A DNA stretch of 64,000 nt from Amycolatopsis aidingensis (GCF_018885265.1 NZ_CP076538.1:3074001-3138000); one strand, 5' to 3'. Shown: positions 27,665-37,161, counted from the first letter of the stretch. The notes: generated by a model from the sequence alone, not told the origin. Translations and numbers: made by a program.

Positions 27665-29158
27665 TCAGCGACCGGGTGACCCAGTGCGGGCTGCGCCGAA
27701 TGGCTCTAGTGGGCTAAGCCGAACGGGTAATCCGTCCACGGGTACCGGCAGCGAAACATAGTCCCAGCGCACCTGGTAACTCTCCGGAGTCGTCCACCGG
27801 TGGGCCCGCAGCATCTCGTGCAGGATGGCCTTCACCTCGAGCATTCCGAAATGGAGTCCGATGCATTTGTGCGCGCCGCCGCCGAACGGGATCCAGGCGT
27901 AGCGATGGGACTTGTCCTCCCTGCGCTGCTCGTTGAACCGTTCCGGGTCGAAGGAATGCGGATCGGTCCAGCATTCCGGCAGGAAGTGGTTCACCACGGG
28001 GGCGACGCCGACCAGCGTCCCAGCCGGGATGTAGTGGCCGAGCACCTCGGTGTCGGCCACCGTCTTGCGGGCCAGGCTCGGCACCGGCGCGACCAGCCGC
28101 AGTGCCTCCTTGATCACCAGGTCCAGGGTGTGCAGCCGCTCCAGCGCCTCGATGTCCGGAAGCTCGTCGCCGAGGGCCAGTGACTCCTCCCTGGCCCGCT
28201 CCTGCCACCGCGGATGCTTGGCGAGGTAGTAGGCAGCCGCCGTGCTGGTGATGGTGCTGGTGTCGTGCGCCGCCATCATCAGGAAGATCATGTGGTTGAT
28301 CACGTCGGTGTCGTCGAACCGCTCGCCGTCCTCGGTGGCGGCCTGGCACAGCGCGGAGAACAGGTCCGTGCCCGCGCCATCGCGCCTGCCGGGCAGGTTC
28401 TCCGCGAAGTAGCGTTCCAGCACCCTGCGGCCGGCCAGCCCGGCCGCCCAGCGGCCGCCCGGGACGGGGTAGCGCACCACCGCGGTACCCGCGCGCACGG
28501 CGTCCACGAAGGCCCGGTTGATCCGGCCCGCCTGTTGCCCGCTTGGCATGTCCATGAACACCCTGGTCGCCACGTCCAGGGTGAGCTGCTTGAGCGCCCA
28601 GTACAGCCGCGGCCGGGACCGCCCCGACCAGGCGGCGACGCCCTCCCGCACCACCGGGGCGAGCTGGCCCACGTAGCCGGCGAGCCGGTCGCGGGTGAAG
28701 GCCTGCTGCATGATCCGGCGATGTGTCCGGTGCTCACCGAAGTCGAGCAGCATCAGCCCGCGGTGGAAGAACTTCTCGATGAAGAACGCCCAGCCCTCCT
28801 GGGAGAACGCCTTGTCCTTGTTGACCAGCGCGAGCTGGGTCGCCTCCGGCCCGGTGAGGCTGACGATCCGCTGGCCGAAGGCACCCATCCAGGACACCGG
28901 GCCGTAGGTCCGGTACCGGTGCAGCGCGTACTCCGTGCCGAACCGCATGAGGTCGAGCGAGTGCCCGATCAGCGGCGCACCGGCGTCGCCGGGGACGGGG
29001 GCGAGCCCGCTGCCGGGCGGCGGGGTGGCCAGTTCCCTGCTGGGCCAGCGCTGCTCCAGCAGCCGCCGGTCGACGGCGCGGGGCAATGGGATGGCGGTGA
29101 GCGGCGGAACCCGTTCGCGGATGGCCTCGGCCACCTTGCCGACGGTGCGGTTCGCCAT
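27665..29158 (-). CDS. Cytochrome P450
   Basis: A 497-residue heme monooxygenase. Visible motifs are I-helix AAHDTSTITS (oxygen activation), K-helix ExxR in IKEALRLV, the DPHSFDPERF region, and the heme-binding loop PFGGGAHKCIGLHFG with the proximal Cys. The length, and an N-terminus starting at PPGSGLAPVPGDAGAPLIGHSLDLM, resemble the longer bacterial P450s related to eukaryotic types. No membrane anchor. The ATG has GAGGAGAGGGG upstream. No ferredoxin or reductase gene is adjacent, so redox partners must be encoded elsewhere. Substrate unknown. Confidence 0.93.
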   Translation of the reverse strand: MANRTVGKVAEAIRERVPPLTAIPLPRAVDRRLLEQRWPSRELATPPPGSGLAPVPGDAGAPLIGHSLDLMRFGTEYALHRYRTYGPVSWMGAFGQRIVSLTGPEATQLALVNKDKAFSQEGWAFFIEKFFHRGLMLLDFGEHRTHRRIMQQAFTRDRLAGYVGQLAPVVREGVAAWSGRSRPRLYWALKQLTLDVATRVFMDMPSGQQAGRINRAFVDAVRAGTAVVRYPVPGGRWAAGLAGRRVLERYFAENLPGRRDGAGTDLFSALCQAATEDGERFDDTDVINHMIFLMMAAHDTSTITSTAAAYYLAKHPRWQERAREESLALGDELPDIEALERLHTLDLVIKEALRLVAPVPSLARKTVADTEVLGHYIPAGTLVGVAPVVNHFLPECWTDPHSFDPERFNEQRREDKSHRYAWIPFGGGAHKCIGLHFGMLEVKAILHEMLRAHRWTTPESYQVRWDYVSLPVPVDGLPVRLSPLEPFGAARTGSPGR

Positions 29159-29233
29159 GGCGTCCCCTCTCCTCGTCGAGAGCCAGCCTCGCCCACCACC
29201 GTGCCGCACTGTTGGCACTCTGACAAGAGGGGC

Positions 29234-29286
29234 TGCCGGAACGCCGGCGGCTTCCCCCGATCGGGCAGCCGCCGGCGTTCCCGGCA
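29234..29286 (-). terminator. metE terminator hairpin
   Basis: A perfect 14-bp stem (GAACGCCGGCGGCT at 29239-29252, complement at 29267-29280) extends by five more pairs after a one-base bulge. It begins six bases after the metE stop and precedes the P450 ribosome binding site. It is a strong GC-rich terminator without a clear U-tract. Confidence 0.75.
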
Positions 29287-29291
29287 CGGGG

Positions 29292-31598
29292 TCAGGCGGG
29301 CAGCTGGGCCCGGACCTGCTTCGCCGCCGTCACCAGATTGCGCAACGCGGGTTCGACCTCGGTGTACCCGCGGGTCTTCAGCCCGCAGTCGGGGTTGACC
29401 CACACCCGCTCGGCGGGCACGGCCCGCACCGCGGTCCGCAACAGGCCGCTGACCTCAGCCACATCGGGCACCCGGGGCGAGTGGATGTCGTAAACGCCAG
29501 GGCCGACACCGCGGGAGAAGCCCGCCCGGTCCAGGTCGGTGAGCACCTCCATCCGCGAGCGGGCGGCCTCGATGCTGGTGACGTCCGCATCGATGGCCTC
29601 GATCGCGGGCAGGATGTCACCGAACTCCGAGTAGCACATATGCGTGTGGATCTGGGTGGCATCGGAGATCCCCGAGGTGGAAAGCCGGAAGGACTCCACG
29701 GCCCAGTCGAAGTACGCCTTGTGCTCCGCGGCCCGCAGCGGCAGCAGCTCCCGCAGCGCGGGCTCGTCCACCTGGATGATCCGGATCCCGGCGGACTCGA
29801 GGTCGTGCACCTCGTCCCGGATGGCCAGCGCGACCTGGCGTGCCGTGTCGGCAAGCGGCTGGTCGTCCCGGACGAAGGACCAGGCCAGGATGGTCACCGG
29901 GGCGGTGAGCATCCCCTTGACCGGGCGATCGGTGAGCGACTGCGCGTACTTGGCCCACTCCACCGTCATCGGCGCGGGCCGGGACACGTCGCCGTACAGC
30001 ACCGGCGGCCGCACGCACCGGGAGCCGTAGGACTGCACCCAGCCGTGCTCGGTCGCGGCGAACCCGGCGAGCTGCTCGGCGAAGTACTGCACCATGTCGT
30101 TGCGCTCCGGCTCGCCGTGCACCAGCACGTCCAGCCCGAGGTCCTCCTGCAGCCGCACCACCCGCTCGATCTCGGCGCGCATCGCGGCCTGGTAGGTCCC
30201 GGCGTCGATCTCGCCCGCACGGTAGGCAGCGCGCTGCTTGCGGACCTCGCTGGTCTGCGGGAACGAGCCGATGGTGGTGCTGGGCAGCGCGGGCAGCTTG
30301 AGTGCCTCCTGCTGCGCGGCCGCCCGCGTGGCGTAGTCGCCGCGGCGGGTGTGCTCCGGCTTCAGCGACTCCAGCCTGGCCCGCACCCGCTGGTCGCGCA
30401 GGTCGCTGGCGGTCGCCCGGTCCCTTGTGACCGAGCGGGCGGTCTCCAGCTGTGCCGCCACCGACTCCTGGCCGTCCCGCAGGGCACGGCCGATCAGCAC
30501 GACCTCGTCCACTTTCTGCCTTGCGAAGGCGAGCCAGTCGCGCACCCGTTCCTCGATGCCCGTCTCCCGGTCCACGTCGTAGGGGACGTGCAGTAGTGAG
30601 CAGGAGGTGCCGACGCCCACCTTGCCCGCGGTGCCGAGCAGGGTGGCCGCCTTGGCCAGCGCGCTGTCCACATCGACCCGCCAGATGTTGCGGCCGTCCA
30701 CCACACCGGCGACGACCTCCTTGTTCCGCAGCCCGCGCTCGGCGGCCACCGCGTCCACAGTGGACTGATCGGTGACCAGGTCGACCGCGAGCGCCTCGAT
30801 CGGGGAGCGGGCGAGCACGCCCAGCGCGTCACCGAGGCCGCCGAAGTACCCCGCGACCATGATGCCCGGCCGCTCCTGCACCGAGCCAAGGGTCTGGTAG
30901 GCGCGGGCAAGGGCTTCCAGCTCGTCCGGGGTCCGGTCCGCGGCGAAGGCGGGCTCGTCCAGCTGCACCCACTGCACACCCTCGGCGTGCAGGGTGCGCA
31001 GCAGCTCGACGTAGGCCGGCAGCAGCTTGTCCAGCAGTTCGACCGGCCGGAAGCTCTCCGGCGCGCCCTCGGCCGCCTTGGAAAGCAGCAGGAAGGTCAC
31101 CGGGCCGAGGAGTACCGGCCTGGTCTCGAGGCCGAGCGCCCTGGCTTCGCGGTACTCATCGACCGGCTTGCTTCCCGCCACCGAGAACGTGCTGTCCGGG
31201 CCAAGTTCCGGCACCAGGTAGTGGTAGTTCGTGTCGAACCACTTGGTCATCTCCATCGCGGGCGCGTCCTGCACCCCGCGGGCCGCCGCGAAGTAGGTGT
31301 CGGTCGGCCCGGTGCCGAGGCCGGTGAACCGGCTGGGCAGGGCACCGAACAGGGTGGCGGTGTCCAGCACCTGGTCGTAGTAGGAGAACGTGTTCGAGGG
31401 GATGGTGTCCAGGCCTGCGTCGGCCAGCCCGCGCCAGGTGTCCACCCTGATCTTGCGGGCGACCTCGTGCAGTTCGGCCTCGTCGATCCGGCCCTTCCAG
31501 TAGCGCTCGAGCGCGCGCTTGAGTTCCCGGTCGGGACCGATCCGGGGATAACCGAGAACGGTCGCACCAATGGGTGTTCGTGGCGATGGCACAGTCAC
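29292..31598 (-). CDS. metE: MetE, cobalamin-independent methionine synthase
   Basis: A 768-residue enzyme that transfers a methyl group from methyl-tetrahydropteroyltri-glutamate to homocysteine without cobalamin. The N-terminal half ([21 protein letters not shown], then the pterin-site region) and C-terminal catalytic half ([56 protein letters not shown]) are complete. His and Cys in HTHMCYSEF and Cys in NPDCGLK bind the catalytic zinc. GTG 31598 has AGGAGAGAG upstream. A cobalamin riboswitch in the 5' leader makes it a B12-repressed gene. Confidence 0.97.
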   Translation of the reverse strand: MTVPSPRTPIGATVLGYPRIGPDRELKRALERYWKGRIDEAELHEVARKIRVDTWRGLADAGLDTIPSNTFSYYDQVLDTATLFGALPSRFTGLGTGPTDTYFAAARGVQDAPAMEMTKWFDTNYHYLVPELGPDSTFSVAGSKPVDEYREARALGLETRPVLLGPVTFLLLSKAAEGAPESFRPVELLDKLLPAYVELLRTLHAEGVQWVQLDEPAFAADRTPDELEALARAYQTLGSVQERPGIMVAGYFGGLGDALGVLARSPIEALAVDLVTDQSTVDAVAAERGLRNKEVVAGVVDGRNIWRVDVDSALAKAATLLGTAGKVGVGTSCSLLHVPYDVDRETGIEERVRDWLAFARQKVDEVVLIGRALRDGQESVAAQLETARSVTRDRATASDLRDQRVRARLESLKPEHTRRGDYATRAAAQQEALKLPALPSTTIGSFPQTSEVRKQRAAYRAGEIDAGTYQAAMRAEIERVVRLQEDLGLDVLVHGEPERNDMVQYFAEQLAGFAATEHGWVQSYGSRCVRPPVLYGDVSRPAPMTVEWAKYAQSLTDRPVKGMLTAPVTILAWSFVRDDQPLADTARQVALAIRDEVHDLESAGIRIIQVDEPALRELLPLRAAEHKAYFDWAVESFRLSTSGISDATQIHTHMCYSEFGDILPAIEAIDADVTSIEAARSRMEVLTDLDRAGFSRGVGPGVYDIHSPRVPDVAEVSGLLRTAVRAVPAERVWVNPDCGLKTRGYTEVEPALRNLVTAAKQVRAQLPA

Positions 31599-31684
31599 TA
31601 GCTCTCTCCTCGCGAGCTCGTTCCGATCGGTCCGAGACGAGGCGAGCGGGAACGCGGCGCGGTGCACCACGATCGCGTTCGGTC

Positions 31685-31731
31685 GTGCCCGCCCTCGAGG
31701 CTCGGACCAGTGCCCGCCGGTCGGCGGGCAC
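31685..31731 (-). promoter_or_regulatory. Alternative hairpins downstream of the cobalamin aptamer
   Basis: Reading on the metE sense strand, GTGCCCGCC (31731-31723) can pair with GGCGGGCAC at 31718-31710 across a four-base loop, or with an identical GGCGGGCAC at 31693-31685. These mutually exclusive 9-bp stems lie between the aptamer and the start codon, the place expected for an expression platform. Confidence 0.6.
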
Positions 31732-31737
31732 ACCACG

Positions 31738-31945
31738 GGCAGGTCTTCGGACTCATGGGCGGTGGCCTGCTCGGCCCGGCCTACTGGCCGTCGCTTCCCG
31801 GACTCTCGTCCAGTGCTTTGACCGCTGTACGCGGTGACGGCGTTCGTTCCCACATACCGCTGCGGGGCAGTCCCGGACTCGCACCGGGTTCCCTGTTACC
31901 TCCGCTCGGCAGGGCAGCGCCGACCTACCGGGCGGAACCAGTGGC
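31738..31945 (-). ncRNA. Cobalamin (B12) riboswitch controlling metE
   Basis: The metE 5' leader contains the conserved cobalamin aptamer blocks in order: GGGAACCCGGTGCGAGTCC, then GGGACTGCCCCGCAGCGGTA, a variable region, and the closing B12 box AGTCCGAAGACCTGCC at about 31753-31738. This class binds adenosyl- or methylcobalamin and represses expression. Control of the B12-independent methionine synthase by B12 is a well-established actinobacterial arrangement: MetE is made only when cobalamin is scarce. Confidence 0.93.
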
Positions 31946-31963
31946 AGGAAAGATCGTAACACC

Positions 31964-31969
31964 ACTATA
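31964..31969 (-). promoter_or_regulatory. -10 box of the riboswitch-metE transcript
   Basis: TATAGT on the minus strand lies about 20 bases before the aptamer and directly after the nrd terminator. A matching -35 is not clear because that DNA is occupied by the terminator stem. Confidence 0.55.
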
Positions 31970-31974
31970 CAAGG

Positions 31975-32015
31975 CACCGGCCGGACATCTCGGTGACTGA
32001 GATGTCCGGCCGGTG
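31975..32015 (-). terminator. nrdAB operon terminator
   Basis: A perfect 17-bp stem (CACCGGCCGGACATCTC at 31975-31991 against 31999-32015) with a seven-base loop, 35 bases past the nrdB stop. It separates the nrd operon from the metE riboswitch promoter. Confidence 0.85.
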
Positions 32016-32050
32016 TGAATGTGCTGGTCAGCGCCGGGTGGGCGCGGGTC

Positions 32051-33133
32051 TCAGTCCCAGTCGAGCGCCCCGCCGGACTGGTACTCGATGACCCTTGTCT
32101 CGAAGAAGTTCTTCTCCTTCTTCAGGTCCATCGCCTCGGACATCCAGGGGAAGGGGTTCTCCTCCTGGCCGAAGATCGGCGCCAGGCCGATCTGCTGCGC
32201 CCTGCGGTCGGTGATGAAGTGCATGTACTGCTCGCACAGCTGCGCCGACAGCCCGAGCATGCCGCGCGGCATGGTGTCGCGAGCGTAGGCCACCTCGAGC
32301 TCGCATGCCTCGGTCAGCATCGAGCGCACCTCGGCCTGGAACTCCTCGGTCCACAGGTGCGGGTTCTCGATCTTGATCTGGTTGATGCAGTCGATCCCGA
32401 AGTTCAGGTGGATCGACTCGTCGCGCAGGATGTACTGGTACTGCTCGGCGATGCCGACCATCTTGTTCCGCCTGCCCAGCGACAGGATCTGGGCGAACCC
32501 GGTGTAGAACCACATGCCTTCGAAGATCACGTAGAAGGCGACCAGGTCGCGCAGGAAGTTCTGGTCGGCCTCCGGGGTCCCGGTCTCGAACTCGGGGTTC
32601 TCCAGGTTCTGCGTGTACCGCAGCGCCCAGGCGTCCTTGTCCGCGATGGAAGGGACCTCCCGGTACATGTTGAACAGCTCGCCCTCGACCAGGCCGAGGC
32701 TCTCGCAGATGTACTGGAAGGTGTGCGTGTGCACGGCCTCCTCGAAGGCCTGGCGCAGCAGGTACTGGCGGCACTCCGGGTTGGTGATGTGCCGGTACAC
32801 CGCGAGCACGATGTTGTTGGCCACCAGCGACTCGGCGGTGGCGAAGAAGCCGAGGTTGCGCTTGAGCATCAGCCGCTCGTCCTCGGTCAGCCCGTCGGTG
32901 GACTTCCACAGCGCGATATCCGCCTGCATCGCCACCTCGGTGGGCATCCAGTGGTTGTTGCAGCCCGCGAGGTACTTCTCCCACGCCCAGTGGTACTTCA
33001 GCGGCAGCAGCTGGTTGACGTCGGCGCGCGCGTTGATCATCGACTTGTCGTCCACGCTGACCCGACCGGCGCCGCGTTCGATCTCACCGAGCCCGGTGGC
33101 GTCCGCGGTCCTCGATGTCTCCAGGTTCGTCAC
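32051..33133 (-). CDS. nrdB: NrdB, class Ic-type ribonucleotide reductase small subunit
   Basis: A 360-residue ferritin-fold radical subunit that, with NrdA, reduces ribonucleoside diphosphates to deoxyribonucleotides. By spacing from E. coli NrdB, Glu132 and His135 (EEAVHTHTF) match metal ligands E115 and H118, Phe139 sits where the radical Tyr122 should be, and Glu101 (ATAESL) replaces Asp84. Phe for Tyr plus Glu for Asp is the hallmark of Chlamydia-type class Ic enzymes with a Mn(IV)/Fe(III) cofactor. Later ligands EGMWF and RDESIHLNF are present. It lies downstream of nrdA (24-base gap). Confidence 0.93.
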   Translation of the reverse strand: MTNLETSRTADATGLGEIERGAGRVSVDDKSMINARADVNQLLPLKYHWAWEKYLAGCNNHWMPTEVAMQADIALWKSTDGLTEDERLMLKRNLGFFATAESLVANNIVLAVYRHITNPECRQYLLRQAFEEAVHTHTFQYICESLGLVEGELFNMYREVPSIADKDAWALRYTQNLENPEFETGTPEADQNFLRDLVAFYVIFEGMWFYTGFAQILSLGRRNKMVGIAEQYQYILRDESIHLNFGIDCINQIKIENPHLWTEEFQAEVRSMLTEACELEVAYARDTMPRGMLGLSAQLCEQYMHFITDRRAQQIGLAPIFGQEENPFPWMSEAMDLKKEKNFFETRVIEYQSGGALDWD

Positions 33134-33157
33134 GAATGGTTCTCCAAGCTTTCCGGG

Positions 33158-36052
33158 TTACTGGCAGGCTTCGCAGTCGGGGTCGTCGATCCGGCAGGCG
33201 GCCGGTTCCTCGGCGGTGGCCGAGGGCGGGTTCGGCGCGGGGCTCGGCGACGGCGAAGGGGAGGGGCTCGGCGACGGGCTCGGGGTGGCGGGCGGCGGGG
33301 TGGCCGACACCGCGTTCAGCTTGCCGTCGGTGCCGCGCAGGGTGCTCTTCTCCACATGCGTCGCCGACTGCGCGCGCAGGTAGTAGGTGGTCTTCAGCCC
33401 CTTGTGCCAGGCGTAGCGGTACAGCTGGTCCAGCTTGCGGCCGCTGGGCGCGGCGATGTAGAGGTTGAGCGACTGCGCCTGGTCGATCCACTTCTGCCTG
33501 CGCGAGGCCGCGTCCACCAGCCACTTGCTGTCCACCTCGAACGCCGTGGCGAACAGCGCCTTGAGCTCCTGCGGGACCCGGTCGATCTCGCCGAGGCTGC
33601 CGTCGAAGTACTTCAGGTCGGAGACCATCACCTCGTCCCACAGCCCCTGCTCCTTGAGGCTGCGCACCAGGTGCGGGTTGACCACGGTGAAGTCGCCGGA
33701 CATGTTCGACTTGACGAACAGGTTGCGGAACTGCGGCTCGATCGACTGCCCGACGCCGCAGATGTTCGAGATCGTCGCCGTCGGTGCGATCGCCATCACG
33801 TTGGAGTTACGCATCCCCACGGTCCGCACCCGCTGACGCAGCGTGTCCCAGTCCATTGTGGACGACATGTCGATCTCGAGGTCGTCCCCCTGCCGCGCCT
33901 CGGCCAGCAGCCGCAACGAGTCGATCGGCAGGATGCCCTTGCTCCACAGCGAGCCCTCGAAGGTGGCGTACTGGCCGCGCTCGGCGGCCAGGTCCACCGA
34001 GGCGGAGATCGCGTGGTAGCTGATGTGCTCCATGCTGCGGTCGGCGAACTCCACGGCCTCCTCCGAGGACAGCGGAAGGCCCAGCTCGAACAGCGCGTCC
34101 TGGAAGCCCATCAGGCCCAGCCCGATCGGCCGGTGCCGCAGGTTGGACCGGCGTGCCTCCGGGATGGTGTAGAAGTTGATGTCGATCACGTTGTCCAGCA
34201 TCCGCACCGCGGTCTTCACCGTGCGCTCCAGCCGCTCGCTGTCCAGCCCCTCCTGCGTGACGTGCGCCAGCAGGTTCACCGACCCGAGGTTGCACACCGC
34301 GACCTCGTCGGCGCTGGTGTTCAGGGTGATCTCGGTGCACAGGTTGGAGGAGTGCACCACCCCGGCGTGCTGCTGCGGCGAGCGCAGGTTGCACGGGTCC
34401 TTGAAGGCGATCCACGGGTGCCCGGTCTCGAACAGCATGGTCAGCATCCGGCGCCACAGCTCCACCGCGCGCACCTGGCGGAACACCTTGATCTCACCGC
34501 GCTGCGCCTTGGCCTCGTACTCGCGGTAGCGCTCGGCGAAGGCGTTGCCGTAGAGGTCGTGCAGGTCCGGGGTCTCGTTCGGGGAGAACAGTGTCCAGGT
34601 GCCGTCCGCCTCGACCCGGCGCAGGAACTCGTCCGGCACCCAGTTCGCGGTGTTCATGTCGTGCGTGCGCCTGCGGTCGTCGCCGGTGTTCTTGCGCAGG
34701 TCGAGGAACTCGTCGATGTCGATGTGCCAGGTCTCCAGGTAGGCACAGGCCGCGCCCTTGCGCTTACCGCCCTGGTTCACCGCCACCGCGGTGTCGTTGG
34801 CGATCTTCAGGAAGGGCACGACCCCCTGGGACTGGCCGTTGGTGCCCTTGATGTGCGCGCCGAGGCCGCGCACCGGGGTCCAGTCGTTACCCAGCCCGCC
34901 GGAGTACTTCGCCAGCAGCGCGTTGTTCTTGTACGCCTGGAAGATCGAGTCCAGGTCGTCGTCGACGGTGGTCAGGAAGCAGGAGGACAGTTGCGGGCGG
35001 GTGGTGCCGGAGTTGAACAGGGTCGGCGTGGACGCCATGAAGTGGAACGAGGACAGCAGCTCGTAGAACTCGACGGCCCGCGCCTCCCGGTCCTGCTCGC
35101 GGACCGCGAGACCCATCGCCACCCGCATGAAGAAGGCCTGCGGCAGCTCGAACCGGGTGCCGTCGTGGTGCAGGAAGTAGCGGTCGTACAGCGTCTGCAG
35201 GCCGAGGAAGCCGAAGTCCAGGTCACGCTCGGCCCGGATGGCAGCGGTGATCCGGTCCAGGTCGAAGGAGCCCAGCTCCGGGTCCACCAGCTCCAGCTCG
35301 ATCGCCCGGCGCAGGTAGTCGCGGAAGTACTGGCCGTACTCGGCGGCCATCTCGTCCTGGTTGGCCAGCCGGGGGCGGCCGGAGAGGTAGCTCAGCGCCT
35401 CGGCCCTGAGCCGGTCCAGCAGCAGCCGGGCACTGACGTAGGAGTAGTTCGGCTCCTGCTCCACCAGGGTGCGGGCGGCCATGATCTGGGCCAGCGCCAG
35501 CTCGTCGGAGCTGATCCCGTCGTAGAGGTTGCGCCGGGTCTCGGTGAGCACCGGCTCGGCGGAGACGTCGGCCAGCCCGGCCACGGCCTGGCCGACCACA
35601 TGCGTGACCCGGTCCCAGTCCAGCGGGGCGGTGCCGCCCTGGGGGTCGCGGACCATGATCTCCGCCTCGGCCCGCTTCGGCCGGGCGGCCTCCCGCGCCC
35701 TGGTGCGCTCGTCCCGGTACAGCACGTACGCGCGGGCCACCTTGTGGTGCTCGCCGCGCATCAGTGCCAGCTCGACCTGGTCCTGGATCTGCTCGATATG
35801 CACGGTCACCTCGGCGCCCGCGTGCCGCAGCAGGGACGCCTCGACCTGCGCGGTGAGCTCGGCCACCAGGTGGTGGATGCGTGAGGATGCGGCCGCGTCG
35901 TCCCCCTCGACCGCAAGGAATGCCTTGGTCATGGCCACCGAGATCTTGTTCGCGTCGAAGGGCGACACGCTGCCGTCTCTGCGGATCACCCGCACCGGGA
36001 CCTCGGTCGAACCGGCTGTCGACGGCGGTCGCTGACTTGTCTCAATGGACAT
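33158..36052 (-). CDS. nrdA: NrdA, ribonucleotide reductase large subunit with two ATP cones
   Basis: A 964-residue catalytic subunit. Two ATP-cone-like allosteric domains occupy about residues 1-110 and 120-205. The catalytic barrel shows RPQLSSCFL and CNLGSVNLL (redox Cys pair), SSNLCTEITLNT (catalytic Asn, Cys, Glu) and PTATISNICG. The C-terminus has a long Pro-Ser repeat linker (about 915-945) and ends with the redox motif CEAC, which receives electrons from thioredoxin-like donors. The ATG at 36052 has GGAG six bases upstream. Double cones and partner NrdB both fit the class Ic lineage. Confidence 0.95.
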   Translation of the reverse strand: MSIETSQRPPSTAGSTEVPVRVIRRDGSVSPFDANKISVAMTKAFLAVEGDDAAASSRIHHLVAELTAQVEASLLRHAGAEVTVHIEQIQDQVELALMRGEHHKVARAYVLYRDERTRAREAARPKRAEAEIMVRDPQGGTAPLDWDRVTHVVGQAVAGLADVSAEPVLTETRRNLYDGISSDELALAQIMAARTLVEQEPNYSYVSARLLLDRLRAEALSYLSGRPRLANQDEMAAEYGQYFRDYLRRAIELELVDPELGSFDLDRITAAIRAERDLDFGFLGLQTLYDRYFLHHDGTRFELPQAFFMRVAMGLAVREQDREARAVEFYELLSSFHFMASTPTLFNSGTTRPQLSSCFLTTVDDDLDSIFQAYKNNALLAKYSGGLGNDWTPVRGLGAHIKGTNGQSQGVVPFLKIANDTAVAVNQGGKRKGAACAYLETWHIDIDEFLDLRKNTGDDRRRTHDMNTANWVPDEFLRRVEADGTWTLFSPNETPDLHDLYGNAFAERYREYEAKAQRGEIKVFRQVRAVELWRRMLTMLFETGHPWIAFKDPCNLRSPQQHAGVVHSSNLCTEITLNTSADEVAVCNLGSVNLLAHVTQEGLDSERLERTVKTAVRMLDNVIDINFYTIPEARRSNLRHRPIGLGLMGFQDALFELGLPLSSEEAVEFADRSMEHISYHAISASVDLAAERGQYATFEGSLWSKGILPIDSLRLLAEARQGDDLEIDMSSTMDWDTLRQRVRTVGMRNSNVMAIAPTATISNICGVGQSIEPQFRNLFVKSNMSGDFTVVNPHLVRSLKEQGLWDEVMVSDLKYFDGSLGEIDRVPQELKALFATAFEVDSKWLVDAASRRQKWIDQAQSLNLYIAAPSGRKLDQLYRYAWHKGLKTTYYLRAQSATHVEKSTLRGTDGKLNAVSATPPPATPSPSPSPSPSPSPSPAPNPPSATAEEPAACRIDDPDCEACQ

Positions 36053-36277
36053 GCGTGACTCCAAAGGCGCGTTCGGTCGGCACGCCGGCCCCTCCGGCGT
36101 GCTGGGCTGCACGGTGCATGACTGCGGCCGACACCGGGAACGAGAGCCTCGTGCGGCCGGCGTCCGGCCGATGAGGCCGTCCGCCAGGTCCACGCACCGC
36201 CGAACGAGGCGCTCGGACCACTGTCCCGCAGGTCGGAGCGATCATCCCCGCACCCGCGAGCTGTCGGTGCCCAGAGA

Positions 36278-36287
36278 CTACATGTAG
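36278..36287. promoter_or_regulatory. Candidate NrdR-type palindrome upstream of nrdA
   Basis: CTACATGTAG is a perfect 10-bp palindrome about 225 bases before the nrdA ATG. NrdR boxes in bacteria are similar AT-containing palindromes upstream of nrd genes, usually as a pair. A second copy at the usual spacing was not found, so this is tentative. Confidence 0.3.
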
Positions 36288-36472
36288 GGGTCGGACTCTG
36301 CACGGGACCCAACACCTGGCGCGTCGGCATGTCTTTGGTAGATGGTCCCGAAGATCACCCGTGCGGGTCACCCGGGCGGCGGGAGGCCAGGTGCCGGGTG
36401 TATAGGGACGTCGCCGCCGCCCGGCCGGGCGAGATCAACGGTCGTTATGCCGATCGTATATGTGCGCATTCG

Positions 36473-36501
36473 TTGATGCATTTCGTGGCATTATCTACAA
36501 T
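36473..36501 (+). promoter_or_regulatory. Housekeeping-type promoter of the snapalysin-like gene
   Basis: TTGATG (36473-36478), a 17-base spacer and TACAAT (36496-36501) make an unusually good sigma-70-type promoter for this genome. It lies about 95 bases upstream of the protease start. Confidence 0.7.
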
Positions 36502-36597
36502 TCTAGTCGCCCGGTTCAGGATTCGGTAATACTCGATTCAGTTCCGAATCCGGCTTCGGGTATTCCCTGCACCCCTGCAATTGCAAGGAGACCCCTC

Positions 36598-37161
36598 GTG
36601 TTCCCTCGTAGTCATGCGCGCAGGTTCCTCGGTGTGCTGATCGGCGTGCTGGCCGTGTTCGGTGTTCAGCTGACCGCCACGACCACGGCGCAGGCCTCCC
36701 CGGAGGCCCTGGCCAGGACGGTGTACTACAGCGCGAGCGCCTATTCCGCCGAGGCGGACCGGTCCGCGCAGATCTGGAACAACGCGGCGCCGAACCTGAA
36801 CCTGGTGCGTGGCGGCAACGCCTCCATCCGGATCTACGCGACCACCGGCGGCGGTTCCCGTGCCTACCCGTGCGGCCTCGGCTGCGCGACCATCTACATC
36901 GACCGCAACGATGTCGCGCGGGGACACTACGCCCTGCGGATCGTCGCGCACGAGATCGGGCACGGCCTCGGGCTGCGGGACAACTACAACGGCATCTGCT
37001 CGTACCTGATGTCCGGCGGCAGCGCGGGAACCTCCTGCCGCAACCCGTATCCGAACGCCCAGGAGTCCGCCAGGGTGAACCAGCTGTTCGGCCGGTACGG
37101 GACCGCGGCGGTGGACCGGGTCGGCGCCGGTGTCTACGACCGGAGCCTGGTGTCCCACTGA
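36598..37161 (+). CDS. Secreted snapalysin-like zinc metalloprotease (M7 family)
   Basis: A 187-residue exported protein. A signal peptide (about residues 1-33, ending TAQAS) precedes a compact protease domain with HEIGHGLGLRD: His118, Glu119, His122 and Asp128 in the metzincin-like pattern of snapalysins, where Asp is the third zinc ligand. NGICSYLMSGG matches the downstream Met-turn-like segment, and four Cys may form two disulfides. GTG 36598 follows AAGGAG at eight bases. The LysR regulator often divergent from streptomycete snapalysin genes is absent. The 3' end overlaps the opposite-strand monooxygenase gene by 28 bases. Confidence 0.9.
   Translation: MFPRSHARRFLGVLIGVLAVFGVQLTATTTAQASPEALARTVYYSASAYSAEADRSAQIWNNAAPNLNLVRGGNASIRIYATTGGGSRAYPCGLGCATIYIDRNDVARGHYALRIVAHEIGHGLGLRDNYNGICSYLMSGGSAGTSCRNPYPNAQESARVNQLFGRYGTAAVDRVGAGVYDRSLVSH

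Larger units (their letters stand above)
36053..36597. other. 545-bp divergent region between nrdA and protease gene
   Basis: This holds a long GC-rich nrdA leader (36053-36290) with several potential hairpins, the palindrome CTACATGTAG (36278-36287), and the protease promoter at 36473-36501. Only fragmentary likeness to a cobalamin riboswitch was seen in the leader, not enough to call one. No small gene is convincing. Confidence 0.5.

Noticed and set aside
32015..35884. A very long open frame (over 1200 codons) antisense to nrdB and nrdA
   Set aside because: Its translation is His/Val/Arg/Leu-rich low-complexity sequence with no domain, and it mirrors the codon bias of the true genes. Long antisense frames are expected at this GC content.
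36053..36290. Cobalamin riboswitch upstream of nrdA
   Set aside because: Fragments such as ACTGTCCCGCAG occur, but on the strand opposite to nrdA and without the ordered conserved blocks seen in the metE leader.
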